This document shows positions 36,487 through 46,500 of a stretch of 64,000 bases of DNA, piece by piece. Under the pieces are notes generated by a model that worked only from the letters and a program-made list of their open reading frames with translations, did not search any database and was not told the origin of the DNA. Made by a program: the position numbers and the translations under genes. The stretch is from NCBI RefSeq assembly GCF_011516835.1, contig NZ_WOTB01000005.1, forward strand, positions 62,001 to 126,000, written 5' to 3'. This DNA is from Acetobacter musti. GTDB lineage: Bacteria; Pseudomonadota; Alphaproteobacteria; Acetobacterales; Acetobacteraceae. Each line of letters starts with the position of its first letter. Position 1 is the first letter of the stretch.

Positions 36487-37229
36487 GCCCGGCTGGCGGG
36501 AGCCGTTCTGGCTGAAGCCTCCGGAGCGATCTCGGTGGCGGCGACATCCATGCGCTGGAGCTGTTCGCGGAGCATGTAACCGCGTCCCCAGACGGTGGTG
36601 ATCAGGTTACCGGCGCCGACGGACTGCAGTTTCTTGCGAAGCTTGCAGATGAAAACGTCGATGATCTTCATCTCCGGTTCATCCATGCCGCCGTATAGAT
36701 GGTTCAGGAACGCATCTTTTGTCAGGACCATTCCCTTGCGCAGCACCAGCAGCTCAAGAATTGCATATTCCTTGCCGGTCAGATGAACGGGGGCGTCATT
36801 GACCGTGACTTCCCGGCTGTCGAGGCTCAGCTGCAGCGGGCCGACACGCAGCGTGGGCTCGCTGAACCCTTTCGAGCGGCGGAGGATGGCCTGCATGCGC
36901 GCGACCAGCTCCTCGGGATCGAACGGCTTGGTGAGATAGTCATCGGCGCCGACCGAGAAGGCTTTCACCTTGGCCTGGGGACGGGTGAGGCCGGACAGGA
37001 CAACGATGGGGGTTGCGACGCGCGCGGCGCGGACGCGGCGGACGACTTCGTATCCCTCGACATCCGGAAGCATCAGCTCCAGCACGGCGAGGTCGTAATC
37101 GTAATGCCGGAGCATCTCGATGGCCTCTTCTCCGCTGCCGACATGATCAACAGTAAATCCAGCGCCCTTCATGATCTGGGTGATCTCGTTCACCGCAACC
37201 GTATCATCTTCGACGAGCAGAACACGCAT
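36471..37229 (-). CDS. ctrA: CtrA-family cell-cycle response regulator with Glu51
   Basis: A 252-residue OmpR/PhoB-type regulator. The receiver domain starts MRVLLVEDDTVAVNEI and keeps the acidic pair (Asp8, Asp9), Ser79 and Lys101 (YLTKPF). The DNA-binding domain is almost that of CtrA: VHLTGKEYAILELLVLRKGMVLTKDAFLNHLYGGMDEPEMKIIDVFICKLRKKL. The phosphoacceptor Asp51 of CtrA is Glu here (LAVLELMLPD; codon GAG at 37077-37079). In Caulobacter the D51E change mimics constant phosphorylation. The C-terminal 28 residues are an added Ala/Arg-rich tail. ATG 37229 has GGGAG eight bases upstream. It is divergent from fliI. Confidence 0.92.
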   Translation of the reverse strand: MRVLLVEDDTVAVNEITQIMKGAGFTVDHVGSGEEAIEMLRHYDYDLAVLELMLPDVEGYEVVRRVRAARVATPIVVLSGLTRPQAKVKAFSVGADDYLTKPFDPEELVARMQAILRRSKGFSEPTLRVGPLQLSLDSREVTVNDAPVHLTGKEYAILELLVLRKGMVLTKDAFLNHLYGGMDEPEMKIIDVFICKLRKKLQSVGAGNLITTVWGRGYMLREQLQRMDVAATEIAPEASARTAPASRAQVAA

Positions 37230-37251
37230 CTGAGTAACTCCCGGTTCGTTG

Positions 37252-37281
37252 TTGACCAATAGTTACTACCACAGGTTGTAT
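37252..37281 (+). promoter_or_regulatory. Possible promoter between ctrA and fliI
   Basis: TTGACC (37252-37257), 18 bp and TTGTAT (37276-37281) lie about 120 bp before fliI in the AT-rich 171-bp divergent region. I found only a half site resembling the CtrA box (GTTAA near 37331), not a full TTAA-N7-TTAA. Confidence 0.3.
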
Positions 37282-37400
37282 TAGTCTACGGAAATTTCAC
37301 GTAAAGCGTGTATAAAGAATTTCTAAACTCGTTAATGAAACGGAAAACGTATGATTTTTGAGACGAAACCGATACAAAACCGCAGTTTTCCGAGGTTCTG

Positions 37401-38798
37401 ATGGTTCTGGATCTGCCGGATTGTCTTTCTGCAACCTGTGCGGGTATTCCGGCCGCGACCGCGACTGCACGCATAACGGGTGTATCGGGACTCGCCGTGA
37501 CGGTCGCCGGGCTGGGGGGACTCGCGTCCGTGGGCGACCGTATTACGCTGATCAGGCGCGACGGGACGGAGACGCCGGCCGAGATCATCGGGTTTTCGGG
37601 CGATGTCGCGCGCGCCATGGCTTTCGGCAGCCTCGACGGGATCGGGAGCGGAAGCGAGGTCCGGTTTCCGCTCTTTATCGGTCCTTCAGCTCCGAAGCCG
37701 GGCGGCAGTCTGCGCGTGTCCGATGCGTGGATCGGCCGGATCATCGATCCGCTGGGACGTCCTCTGGATGGTAAGGGGCCGCTTCCGCAGGGTGACAGGG
37801 CGCGGTCGGTGCGGTCTTCCCCGCCTGAGGCGACGCTGCGCGCCCGGCTTGGCCCGCGCATCGATCTTGGCGTGCGGGCGATGAATCTGTTCACCACCTG
37901 TCGCGAAGGTCAGAGGCTGGGTCTGTTCGCCGGTTCGGGTGTCGGGAAATCGACCCTGCTGTCCATGCTGGCGCGGTACACGGCCTGCGATGTGGGTGTG
38001 ATCTCGCTGGTTGGCGAGCGCGGGCGCGAGGTTCGGGAGTTTGTCGAGGACGATCTCGGACCGGAAGGGCTTGCGCGTTCCGTGGTGGTGGTGGCGACCT
38101 CCGACTCGCCGCCGCTGATGCGCCGGGAGGCGGCCTATGCCGCGCTGACCGTGGCCGAGCATTTCAGCGACCGGGGAAAGTCGGCGCTTCTCCTTATGGA
38201 CAGTGTCACCCGCTTCTGTCAGGCGCTGCGCGAGATCGGGCTTTCGATGGGTGAGCCGCCGGCGACGCGGGGATATCCGCCGTCGGTTTTTGCTGAGCTG
38301 CCCCGGCTGCTCGAACGGGCGGGGCCGGGGATTGTCCGGCCGGATGGTTCGGCCGGACAGATTTCCGCGCTGTTTTCCGTGCTTGTCGAGGGGGACGATC
38401 AGAACGAACCGATTGCGGATGCCGTGCGGGGCATTCTTGACGGCCATGTTGTGATGGACCGCCGGATCGCGGAAGAGGGGCGGTATCCGGCCATCGATAT
38501 TCTTCGCTCCCTGTCGCGGACCGTGCCCGGCTGCAATTCGGACGATGAAAACGCGCTGACGCGCCGCGCCCGCGCCATTCTGGCCACGTACAGCGAGATG
38601 GCCGACATGATCCGTCTCGGCGCCTATCGTCCCGGAGCGGACCCGAAGGTTGATGAGGCCATCCGGCTTCAGCCCGCCATCGGGCAGGTTCTGGCTCAGG
38701 GCCGGCATGAATGCGCGCGGCTGCCCGACTGTTTCGCCGCTCTCCGCAACGCTCTGGCTGAGACGCCTGAACCGGCGGACCCGGACGCCAGCGGGTGA
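37401..38798 (+). CDS. fliI: Flagellar export ATPase FliI
   Basis: A 465-residue F1-beta-like ATPase that powers flagellar protein export at the cytoplasmic face. Walker A is GLFAGSGVGKSTLL (about residues 174-187), Walker B LLLMDSVTRF, followed by GEPPATRGYPPSVFAELPRLLERAG, a strong FliI/YscN signature. The N-terminal SPSS/oligomerisation part and a C-terminal extension PEPADPDASG are also seen. It is divergent from ctrA and is followed 115 bp later by a FliJ-like gene. Other flagellar genes are not within the window. Confidence 0.93.
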   Translation: MVLDLPDCLSATCAGIPAATATARITGVSGLAVTVAGLGGLASVGDRITLIRRDGTETPAEIIGFSGDVARAMAFGSLDGIGSGSEVRFPLFIGPSAPKPGGSLRVSDAWIGRIIDPLGRPLDGKGPLPQGDRARSVRSSPPEATLRARLGPRIDLGVRAMNLFTTCREGQRLGLFAGSGVGKSTLLSMLARYTACDVGVISLVGERGREVREFVEDDLGPEGLARSVVVVATSDSPPLMRREAAYAALTVAEHFSDRGKSALLLMDSVTRFCQALREIGLSMGEPPATRGYPPSVFAELPRLLERAGPGIVRPDGSAGQISALFSVLVEGDDQNEPIADAVRGILDGHVVMDRRIAEEGRYPAIDILRSLSRTVPGCNSDDENALTRRARAILATYSEMADMIRLGAYRPGADPKVDEAIRLQPAIGQVLAQGRHECARLPDCFAALRNALAETPEPADPDASG

Positions 38799-38913
38799 GC
38801 CTTCTTCCCTGTGATGACCGGGCCTGCCTCCCGGATCTGACTATCATTCCCGACTATGACCGGCCCCCTTATCCGGACGCGGGGCCGGCTTATTTCCTGA
38901 CAGGACAGACATC

Positions 38914-39342
38914 ATGCCCCGCACTCCTCTCGACTCGCTTCTTCGTCTGAGACGTCAGGAACTCGACGAAGCGAAGCGCCTGCTGTCCGAAGCGCTCGCG
39001 CAGGCCATGACGGCGGCGGAAGCCGTGAAAACCGCCGAGCAGAACATGGTCAGTGAGCGTGATATCGCGCTTGATCTTTCGGCCGATGACCGGACGGTGG
39101 AAGCCTATTCCCGCTGGCTGCCGATCGGCAGAGCGGCTCTCGACCGGGCCAGGGCGCTGGAGCAGGACGCGGCGTCCGGGGTTCAGGCCTCGCGGACACG
39201 GGTGAATATGGCCCGGTCGGCGCTGGAAGTTGCGGAAAAACTGGCTGAGAGCCGGGCGCGGGAGGCTCAGGCGCGGGCGGACAGGCAGGAGCAGAACATG
39301 ATCGACGATCTCTCCGCGCGGCGCTCCCACGACACGGAGTAG
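38914..39342 (+). CDS. fliJ: FliJ-like flagellar coiled-coil protein
   Basis: A 142-residue protein that is almost entirely alpha-helical coiled coil (LLRLRRQELDEAKRLLSEALAQAMTAAEAVKTAEQ... ALEVAEKLAESRAREAQARADRQEQ). The length, Arg/Glu/Ala composition and position directly after fliI fit FliJ, the central stalk of the export ATPase. Sequence identity in this family is low, so the call rests on context and shape. Confidence 0.75.
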   Translation: MPRTPLDSLLRLRRQELDEAKRLLSEALAQAMTAAEAVKTAEQNMVSERDIALDLSADDRTVEAYSRWLPIGRAALDRARALEQDAASGVQASRTRVNMARSALEVAEKLAESRAREAQARADRQEQNMIDDLSARRSHDTE

Positions 39343-39820
39343 CTGGTTCCGCGCGGTGGTTCTGACGGATTTGCGCGGGCCGGACAGGGGCATGACGGGC
39401 CGGACGGCAGGTATGGGAGCCAGATACGGGGGTCGGTCTTGCCTGTCGGGTGCGCGCGGGCCGGCATTGTTCCGGCCAGACCGGGAGCCCCACAACTGAG
39501 GCCAGAAGCGGGGGTAGAGCCAGGGAGATGAATCAGGGGCGGACTCCGTATAGCGGAGCCGCGCGCTGAACTTTGCTCTGCCGGAGTTATGGTGACGGCC
39601 TTGTGGTGCTGGCCTCAGGGCCTCTGTCTCCCGGTGCCTGTTTCTCGCTTTCAGCTTCGTGCTGACGGGTTCATGCGGCCGGGGCGATGCTGCGGGTTTC
39701 ATGTTGCCGGATTCATCCTGTCAGATTCCTGCCGGATTCGACCTGGCAAACTCGTCCGTGACAGCTAACAGGGGTAAACACAGTCGCTTCTGACACAGCT
39801 CCGACCGGGACGGATCGCGC
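39343..39820. other. 478-bp intergenic region with decayed 14-15 bp repeats
   Basis: No gene is convincing. From 39667 to 39747 five related units follow one another (GGGTTCATGCGGCC, GGGTTTCATGTTGCC, GGATTCATCCTGTC, AGATTCCTGCC, GGATTCGACCTGGC). The right end should hold the tsaE promoter (TCTGACACAGCTCCGACCGGG area). Confidence 0.55.
39667..39747. repeat. Decayed 14-15 bp tandem repeats before tsaE
   Basis: About five units of the form GGRTTCATGYNGCC follow one another with substitutions and small gaps. Confidence 0.5.
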
Positions 39821-40330
39821 ATGACGGACACCACGATGAGGCTGCGGACCAGGGCTGATACCGGGCGTCTTGCCGGTCTGATCGCGCAGGCTGTCCGGCC
39901 GGGAGATGCGATTCTGCTGTCCGGCCCGCTCGGTGCGGGAAAGAGTGTATTCGCGCGGGCATTTCTCCGGCGGCTTTGCGGAGACCCGGCCATGGATGTT
40001 CCGAGCCCGACCTTTACCCTTGTGCAGACCTATGACTCGCCGGTCGCGCCGGTGGCCCATTTCGATCTCTGGCGTCTCGACGGTCCTGAGGCGCTGGAGG
40101 AGCTGGGGTGGGATGACGCGAGGAATGGCGTTGTTCTGGTTGAGTGGCCGGAACGGCTTGAGGAGGAGACGCCGGCGGACGCGCTGCTTGTCACCCTTAT
40201 GGTGGACGAGGTGGCGGACGGGCTTTCTGCCGGAGGGTCGGATGCGGACGATGTGCCCCGGATCGCGACTCTGACCGGCTGGGGCGACCGGCTCGATGCG
40301 GTGCTGACAGGCGAGGTTTCCCCGGAATGA
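39821..40330 (+). CDS. tsaE: tRNA threonylcarbamoyladenosine biosynthesis ATPase TsaE
   Basis: A 169-residue P-loop ATPase needed for t6A modification of ANN-reading tRNAs. Walker A is LLSGPLGAGKSVFARAFLRRL; VPSPTFTLVQTYD and VAHFDLWRLDGPEALEELGWDD and the VLVEWPERL motif complete the family pattern. The C-terminal 50 residues are longer than usual and Asp/Gly-rich. The stop overlaps addB (ATGA). In many alphaproteobacteria an aminoglycoside-phosphotransferase-like gene and a nucleotidyltransferase lie between tsaE and addB; both are absent here. Confidence 0.93.
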   Translation: MTDTTMRLRTRADTGRLAGLIAQAVRPGDAILLSGPLGAGKSVFARAFLRRLCGDPAMDVPSPTFTLVQTYDSPVAPVAHFDLWRLDGPEALEELGWDDARNGVVLVEWPERLEEETPADALLVTLMVDEVADGLSAGGSDADDVPRIATLTGWGDRLDAVLTGEVSPE

Positions 40331-43300
40331 CTCAGGCCGCTTCCCTGTCCCTGCCGCTGGCGACGATTCCCGCGCATCTGTGTTTTCTCGATGAGATCGC
40401 GGCCCGCTGGACGGCCGGGGTCGATGACGATCCGGAGCGGATCGGGGACGGGACGCTTGTTCTGCCCGGTCGCCGCGCGGCGCGGGCGCTGACGGAGGCC
40501 TTTCTCCGCCATGCTGACGGGCGCGCCATTCTGCTGCCGCGGATCATTCCCATTGGCGGGCTGGATGAGGCGGAGACCGCGCTTGCCAGTCCGGACAGTC
40601 TGCTGCTTCCCCCTGCCGTGCCGCCGATGCGTCGTCTGGCTGTGCTGACGCGGCTGGTGTTGCAGGCCGGAGAGGCGTTCGGCACCCGGCCGATGCTGGA
40701 TCAGGCCTGGCCGCTGGCCGCTGCGCTGGCGGATCTCATGGACGAGGCTGAGCGTTCCGGCGTGGATCTCGCGGCTGCGCTGCCCGATGCCGTGGAGGAG
40801 GGTTTCGCGGCGCACTGGCAGGTGACGCTGAAATTCCTCGGGATCGTCACCCGTATCTGGCCTGACTGGCTGCGTGAGGAAGGGCTGATGAACCCGGTTG
40901 CGCGCCAGGTCGCGCTTCTGAAGGCGCAGGGAGAGTACTGGGCTCAGAAAGAGCACGGAGCACGGAGCGACGATGACGGGACCCGGCATGATGTCCGGGG
41001 CCGGGCTGAGAGCGGTGTCGCCGGCCGGCTCTGGGCTGTTGGTTTCACGGACGCGCTGCCGGCGACGACGGAGGCGCTGCGTGGGATTCTGACGAATCCG
41101 GAGGGTCTTCTCGTCTTTCCGGGTGTCGATCTGTCCATGGATGAGGACACGTTCGCAACCCTGCCGGACGGTCATCCGCAGGCGGGGCTGTCCCGTCTGC
41201 TGGCCGGTCTCGGGGCGCGGCGGGGCGATGTGGCGCTCTGGTCTTCGGTTCTGCCGGATGGCGAAAAGCGGCGCGCGGTGCCGGCGGCGCGGTCCCGCCT
41301 GATTGCCCGTGCCCTGCTGCCGGCCAGTGCGCTGGGGGACTGGGCGCAGGACCCGGAGCGTGTTGACTGCACGGGTCTGACGCGGCTGACGGCGGCTGAC
41401 CAGCAGGAGGAAGCGGCGGCCATCGCTCTTGCGCTGCGGGAGGCGATCGGGCGGAAAGGGCGGAGGGCCGCTCTGGTCACGCCGGATCGCGCTCTGGCGG
41501 GGCGGGTCGCGGCCGAGCTTGCGCGATGGGATATTCTTGCGGATGACAGCGCGGGCGAGCTTCTGATCGCGACGCCGCCGGCTGTGCTGATCCGTCTGCT
41601 CGCGCAGGCGGTTGACCAGGCTCTGTCGCCGGTGGCGCTGCTGGCGCTGCTGAAGCATCCGCTGGTGGCGTGCGGGATGAATCCGGGGGCGTGCCGTGCC
41701 TCCGCGCGCCTTCTGGAGCGCCGGCTGCTGCGGGGTCCGGCCCCGGCTCCGGGGATGGCGGGGCTCCGGGCGCGGGCGGCGGAAGACCGGGCTACGGAAG
41801 ATCGGGCTGCGGAGGGAAAACGAGAGTCCGCCGGGGCGGCGCTGCCGGGGGTGTCCGCTGACCGGCCGGATGTGCCGCAGCCTGTCGATGTTTTCCTCGA
41901 TCGTCTCGAAACCTGTCTTGCGCCGGCGCTGGAAGCGGCCCGTGAGCCGGGATCTCTGCCGGATCTGCTGACCGGTCTGCTGAAGGCCGCGGAGGCGCTT
42001 GCCGGCACGGATGACATGTCGGGCGCGGATCGTCTCTGGCGGGGCGAGGACGGAAACGCGCTGGCTCACCGGCTTTCGGATCTGCTGGCCTCCTGCGATG
42101 TTCTGCCGCCGCAGCCCTGGACCGTGCTGGACGGTCTGCTCTGCGCGGTGCTGACGGAGGAGCGGATTCAGTCCCGTCATGCGCTGCGCGGGCGGGGCGA
42201 AGCGGCGCTCACGCTGCATCCTCGCGTATTTATCTGGGGTCTGGCCGAGGCCCGGCTGCAGACTGTCGATCTGATTGTGCTGGGCGGGCTTGTCGAAGGG
42301 GTCTGGCCGCCGGCGACCGATCCTGGGCCGTGGCTCAGCCGGCCGATGCGGACCCGTGTGGGGCTGCCGTCTCCTGAACGGGCGATCGGACAGGCGGCGC
42401 ATGATTTTGCGTCCTGTGTGGCTGCCGCCGATGAGGTGATTCTGTCGGTTCCGGGCCGCCTTGAAGGCGCGCCGGCGGTGCCGGCGCGGTGGCTGGTGCG
42501 GCTCGATGCGTTTCTTGCCGGGCGGGATCAGAATCTGACCGAGCATCCGGCGCAGTCCTGGCTGAAGCAGATCGATCGTCCCGACGGCGCGCCGGTTGCG
42601 GCGCCTCCCCCGTCCCCGCGCCCCCCAGTCAGCCGGCGCCCGCGCAGTCTCAGCGTCACCGAGATCGAGACGTGGATCCGCGATCCATATGCGATCTATG
42701 CCCGCCATGTTCTGAAGCTGCGGCCGCTCGATCCGCTCGAACAGTCGGTCGATGCGTCGGATTACGGCACGCTCGTTCATGGCGCGCTCGATGCGTGGTT
42801 CAGCGAGCAGCGCACGAACTGGCCGGACGATGCTGCGGGTCGGCTGCGGGCGATGTTTCTCGCCAGTCTCGACGGGGCCGGGCTCCGGCCGGCGCTTGCC
42901 GCGTGGTGGCGTCCACGTCTGATCCGCATCGCGGCCTGGGTGGCCGGTGCGGAGACGGCGCGGCGTGAGAACGGGGTGCCGGCGGCGATCGTCACGGAGG
43001 CCAGGGGGCGGGCGACGATGGAAGACCTGCCGGGCGGTGCGTTCTCACTGAGGGGACGGGCTGACCGGATCGATGTGTTCGCGGATGGCGGCACTGCGAT
43101 CCTCGATTACAAAACCGGTTCCGTGCCGTCGAACACCGCTGTGGTGCGCGGCTGGAATCCGCAGCTGCCGCTGGAAGCCGCCATGCTTGCGCTGGGGGGA
43201 TTTCCGGCAGTGACGGCCCGGTCGGGGGGAGTGGCCGGCCCGGGGGACGTTGCAGGGGCTGGTGTCAGGGAGCTGCTGTACTGGCGGCTGACGGGGGGCG

Positions 43301-43524
43301 CGGAGCCGGGGGAGGATGCGGCCATCAGCGTGAAGGACGGCACGATCGCCGATCTTGCCGCGCAGGCCTGGGAAAGTCTGCGCCTGCGGGTGGCGGCGTA
43401 CGATCATCCGGATCAGCCTTATCTCTCGCATCCGCATCCGGGGAATGAGCCGCGCTTCGCCGATTATGCGCAGCTGGCGCGTGTCGCGGAATGGAGCACG
43501 GCGCGGGAAGACGGAGCGGAATGA
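40327..43524 (+). CDS. addB: Double-strand break repair protein AddB
   Basis: A 1065-residue subunit of the AddAB helicase-nuclease that processes broken ends for RecA recombination. The N-terminal inactive helicase part includes LVLPGRRAARALTEAFLRHA and LPRIIPIGGLDE; the middle holds RLQTVDLIVLGGLVEGVWPPATDPGPWLSRPMR; the C-terminal PD-(D/E)XK nuclease has RADRIDVFADGGTAILDYKTG. A charged insertion (EDRATEDRAAEGKRESAG, near residue 480-500) arises from 15-bp-like repeats. It is coupled at both ends by ATGA overlaps with tsaE and addA. Confidence 0.95.
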   Translation: MTQAASLSLPLATIPAHLCFLDEIAARWTAGVDDDPERIGDGTLVLPGRRAARALTEAFLRHADGRAILLPRIIPIGGLDEAETALASPDSLLLPPAVPPMRRLAVLTRLVLQAGEAFGTRPMLDQAWPLAAALADLMDEAERSGVDLAAALPDAVEEGFAAHWQVTLKFLGIVTRIWPDWLREEGLMNPVARQVALLKAQGEYWAQKEHGARSDDDGTRHDVRGRAESGVAGRLWAVGFTDALPATTEALRGILTNPEGLLVFPGVDLSMDEDTFATLPDGHPQAGLSRLLAGLGARRGDVALWSSVLPDGEKRRAVPAARSRLIARALLPASALGDWAQDPERVDCTGLTRLTAADQQEEAAAIALALREAIGRKGRRAALVTPDRALAGRVAAELARWDILADDSAGELLIATPPAVLIRLLAQAVDQALSPVALLALLKHPLVACGMNPGACRASARLLERRLLRGPAPAPGMAGLRARAAEDRATEDRAAEGKRESAGAALPGVSADRPDVPQPVDVFLDRLETCLAPALEAAREPGSLPDLLTGLLKAAEALAGTDDMSGADRLWRGEDGNALAHRLSDLLASCDVLPPQPWTVLDGLLCAVLTEERIQSRHALRGRGEAALTLHPRVFIWGLAEARLQTVDLIVLGGLVEGVWPPATDPGPWLSRPMRTRVGLPSPERAIGQAAHDFASCVAAADEVILSVPGRLEGAPAVPARWLVRLDAFLAGRDQNLTEHPAQSWLKQIDRPDGAPVAAPPPSPRPPVSRRPRSLSVTEIETWIRDPYAIYARHVLKLRPLDPLEQSVDASDYGTLVHGALDAWFSEQRTNWPDDAAGRLRAMFLASLDGAGLRPALAAWWRPRLIRIAAWVAGAETARRENGVPAAIVTEARGRATMEDLPGGAFSLRGRADRIDVFADGGTAILDYKTGSVPSNTAVVRGWNPQLPLEAAMLALGGFPAVTARSGGVAGPGDVAGAGVRELLYWRLTGGAEPGEDAAISVKDGTIADLAAQAWESLRLRVAAYDHPDQPYLSHPHPGNEPRFADYAQLARVAEWSTAREDGAE

Positions 43525-46500
43525 TGGACGCCATCGAACTGGCCTGCGCGCAGCAGATTGTCGCCTCCGATCCGAATGCATCGGTTTTTGTGTCCGCGTC
43601 GGCCGGGAGCGGCAAGACCAAGCTGCTCATCGACCGGCTGCTGCGTCTGATGCTGCCCCGCCCCTGCCCGGACGATCCGGCCGGGCCGCTGATTCCGGGC
43701 ACTGATCCGGCCCGTATTCTGTGTCTGACCTTTACGAAGGCGGCGGCGGCGGAGATGGCGATCCGGCTGCAGCGGACGCTCGGGACCTGGGTGACGCTTC
43801 CGGATGCGAAGCTGGACCAGGCCCTGCGCGAGCTGCGGGTTCCGGTCTCGGCGCGGGCTCATGCGCGGGCGCTGTTTGCCCGTGTTCTTGATCTGCCCGG
43901 CGGGATGCGGATCGGCACGATTCATGCCTTCTGCCAGTCCCTGCTGAGACGGTTTCCGCTTGAGGCGGCGATCAATCCGCATTTTACGCTGCTGGAAGAC
44001 ACGGATGCGTCTCTGGCGCTTCAGGACGCCACGGAAACCGAGCTGGCCCGGCTGCCGTCGAGCAGGATCGCGCCGCTGGCCGCGCAGATCACGCTGACCG
44101 ATTTCACCGGGCTTCTGGCCGAGCTTCGCAGCGGCGGTCATGCCCGTGGCGCTCTCGCCCTGGCGCGGACCGATCCTGACACCTTGCGCGCGCGGCTTCT
44201 GCGCGGGCTTGGGGTGGAGGATGCCGGGACGTCCGATCCGGTTCGGGAGGCCTCCACGGCGATACCGCAGGAAGACCGGCTGCGGGAGGCTCTGAAGCAG
44301 GTTGCGGAAGGCGGGTCCGCCAGTGTGAAAGTCATGGCTCTGGCGATGCTCGACTGGCTTGCACAGGAGGCCGGCGCGCGGGCCGCGGGCTGGGCGGCGT
44401 GGCGCGGACTCTTTCTCACCTCGAAGGGTGAGCCGCGAAAAAATGCCGGTCTGAACAAAAAGTTCGCGGAGGCGAACGAGGACATCGTCACGGTGCTGGA
44501 AGCCGAGGCGGCGCGCATTCTCGCGGTTGAGGAAACCAGGCGGGCGCTGGCGCTCGTCACGCTGACGCTCTCGCTTCTCCGGACGGCGGCGCCGGTTCTG
44601 GACACCTATGCGACGGGCAAGAGTCTGCGCGGGCAGGTGGAATATGACGATCTCATCCTCCGCACCCTGGGCCTGCTGCGCGATCCCGGCGCGGCCTGGG
44701 TGCTGTACAAGCTGGATGGCGGCATCGATCATCTGCTGCTCGATGAGGTTCAGGACACGTCCCGCGCTCAGTGGCGGATCGCCGGCGATCTGACGGAGGA
44801 GTTTTTCAGCGGAGAGGGCGCTCATGAACGGGCGCGCGGGCCACGCACGGTTTTCGCCGTCGGGGACTACAAACAGTCCATTTACGGGTTTCAGGGCGCT
44901 GATCCGGATGCGTTTCATGAGTGGCGGCGGCGCTTTGAGCAGCGGGTCAGGGCGGCCGGGCAGCAGTGGCGGGAACCCTCGCTGACCGTGTCCTTCCGTT
45001 CGACGGCTCCGGTGCTCTCGCTGGTCGATGCGGTGTTCAGCAATCCTCTGGCGGCCCGTGGGGTCAGCGAGCCGGATGAGGCCATGCCGCGTCACGAAAG
45101 TGCGCGGCCGGGCCAGGGCGGGCGTGCTGAGCTCTGGCCGCTGGTGCCGAAGGAAGAGGGGGGCGATGAAGAGAGTAGCGCGGGAGCTTCCGGGCCGGCG
45201 CCGTCCGATCCCTGGGCCGCGCCGACGGAAAATGCCGCGCAGATCTCGCCGTCTCAGCGGCTTGCGGACACGCTGGCCCGGTGGATTGCGACCGAACTGC
45301 TGAAGCCGGCGGCGCCGGGGGAACAGCCGCTGACGCCGGGTGACGTGCTGGTTCTGGTGCCGCGTCGCTCCGCTTTTGTGCGGGCGCTGATCCGGGCTCT
45401 GAAATCCGTTGATGTGCCGGTCGCGACGCTGGTCCGGACCGGGCTCGCCGATCAGACGGTTGTGCAGGATCTGATGGCGCTCTGCGATGCGCTGCTGCTG
45501 CCTCAGGATGATCTCACGCTGGCCTGCGTGCTGACGTCGCCGCTCGGGGGGCTGACGGATGACAGTCTGATGGCGCTGGCGCTCGATCGCACATCCGCTG
45601 ATGAAGCCGCCGGTTCTCATGAACCCGGCGGGCGGCCGGAGCCGCTCTGGACCGTTCTGCGGGAGCGCCATGCCGAGCGGCCGGACTGGGCGGCGGCGTG
45701 GGCGTTTCTTTCCGCCCTGTTCCGGCGCGTGGATTATGCGTCGCCTTACAGGCTGTTATCCGAGGCCCTGGGTACGCATGGCGGCCGCGCCCGCATTCTT
45801 GCCCGGCTTGGTCCGGAAGCGGCGGAACCCATTGATGAACTGCTCTCCGCCGCGTTGCGGTTCGAAGAGGCGCACGCCACGTCCCTGCAGGGTTTTCTGC
45901 ACTGGCTGCGGCATTCGGACGAGGCGGTCAGGCGGGAGCCGGACGCGACCGGGAATGCTGTGCGGGTGATGACGGCGCATGGTTCGAAGGGTTTGCAGGC
46001 GCGTCTGGTGATTCTTCCGGATACGATTGGCCTGCCGCGCTCGGATTCCCGTCTTCTCTGGCTGCCGCGGGAGAAAAACGAACCGGCGCTGCCGCTTTTC
46101 GTGCCGCGAAGCGATACGGCGACCGAAACGACGCGGGTGCTGCGGGAGAAACTCCGTCTGCGGGCAGCTGAGGAATACAACCGGCTGCTCTATGTCGCCC
46201 TGACACGTGCGAGTGACAGGCTGGTTGTCTGCGGGTGGGAGCCGAGGAAGCTCAGCGAGGAGAGCTGGTATTCCCGTTGTGTGGACGGGTTTGTCGCGGC
46301 GGGTGCGAAATCCGTGCCCTTTGACGGTGGCTGGGCCGGCGAGCGGCTGGTGATCGAGGAGCAGCGGACGGTTCCCGCGAAAAGCAACGGGCATATAAAG
46401 GTTTTTTCTCCGCCGCCTTTGCCGGACTGGGCCGGGCGGGCTCCGGACTGGACGCCCGCGCCGCCGCCGAAGGAGGCCGCTCTGGCCCGGCCGCTGTCTC

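Noticed and set aside
37282..37400. CtrA box upstream of fliI
   Set aside because: Only a half site (GTTAA) is present; no full TTAA-N7-TTAA was found.
40030..42780. A 916-codon minus-strand open frame opposite addB
   Set aside because: It is Arg/Gln/Pro-rich, has no domain, and mirrors the codon pattern of the real addB frame in GC-rich DNA.
43464..45671. A 735-codon minus-strand open frame opposite addA
   Set aside because: Same antisense artefact; addA has all helicase and nuclease motifs on the plus strand.
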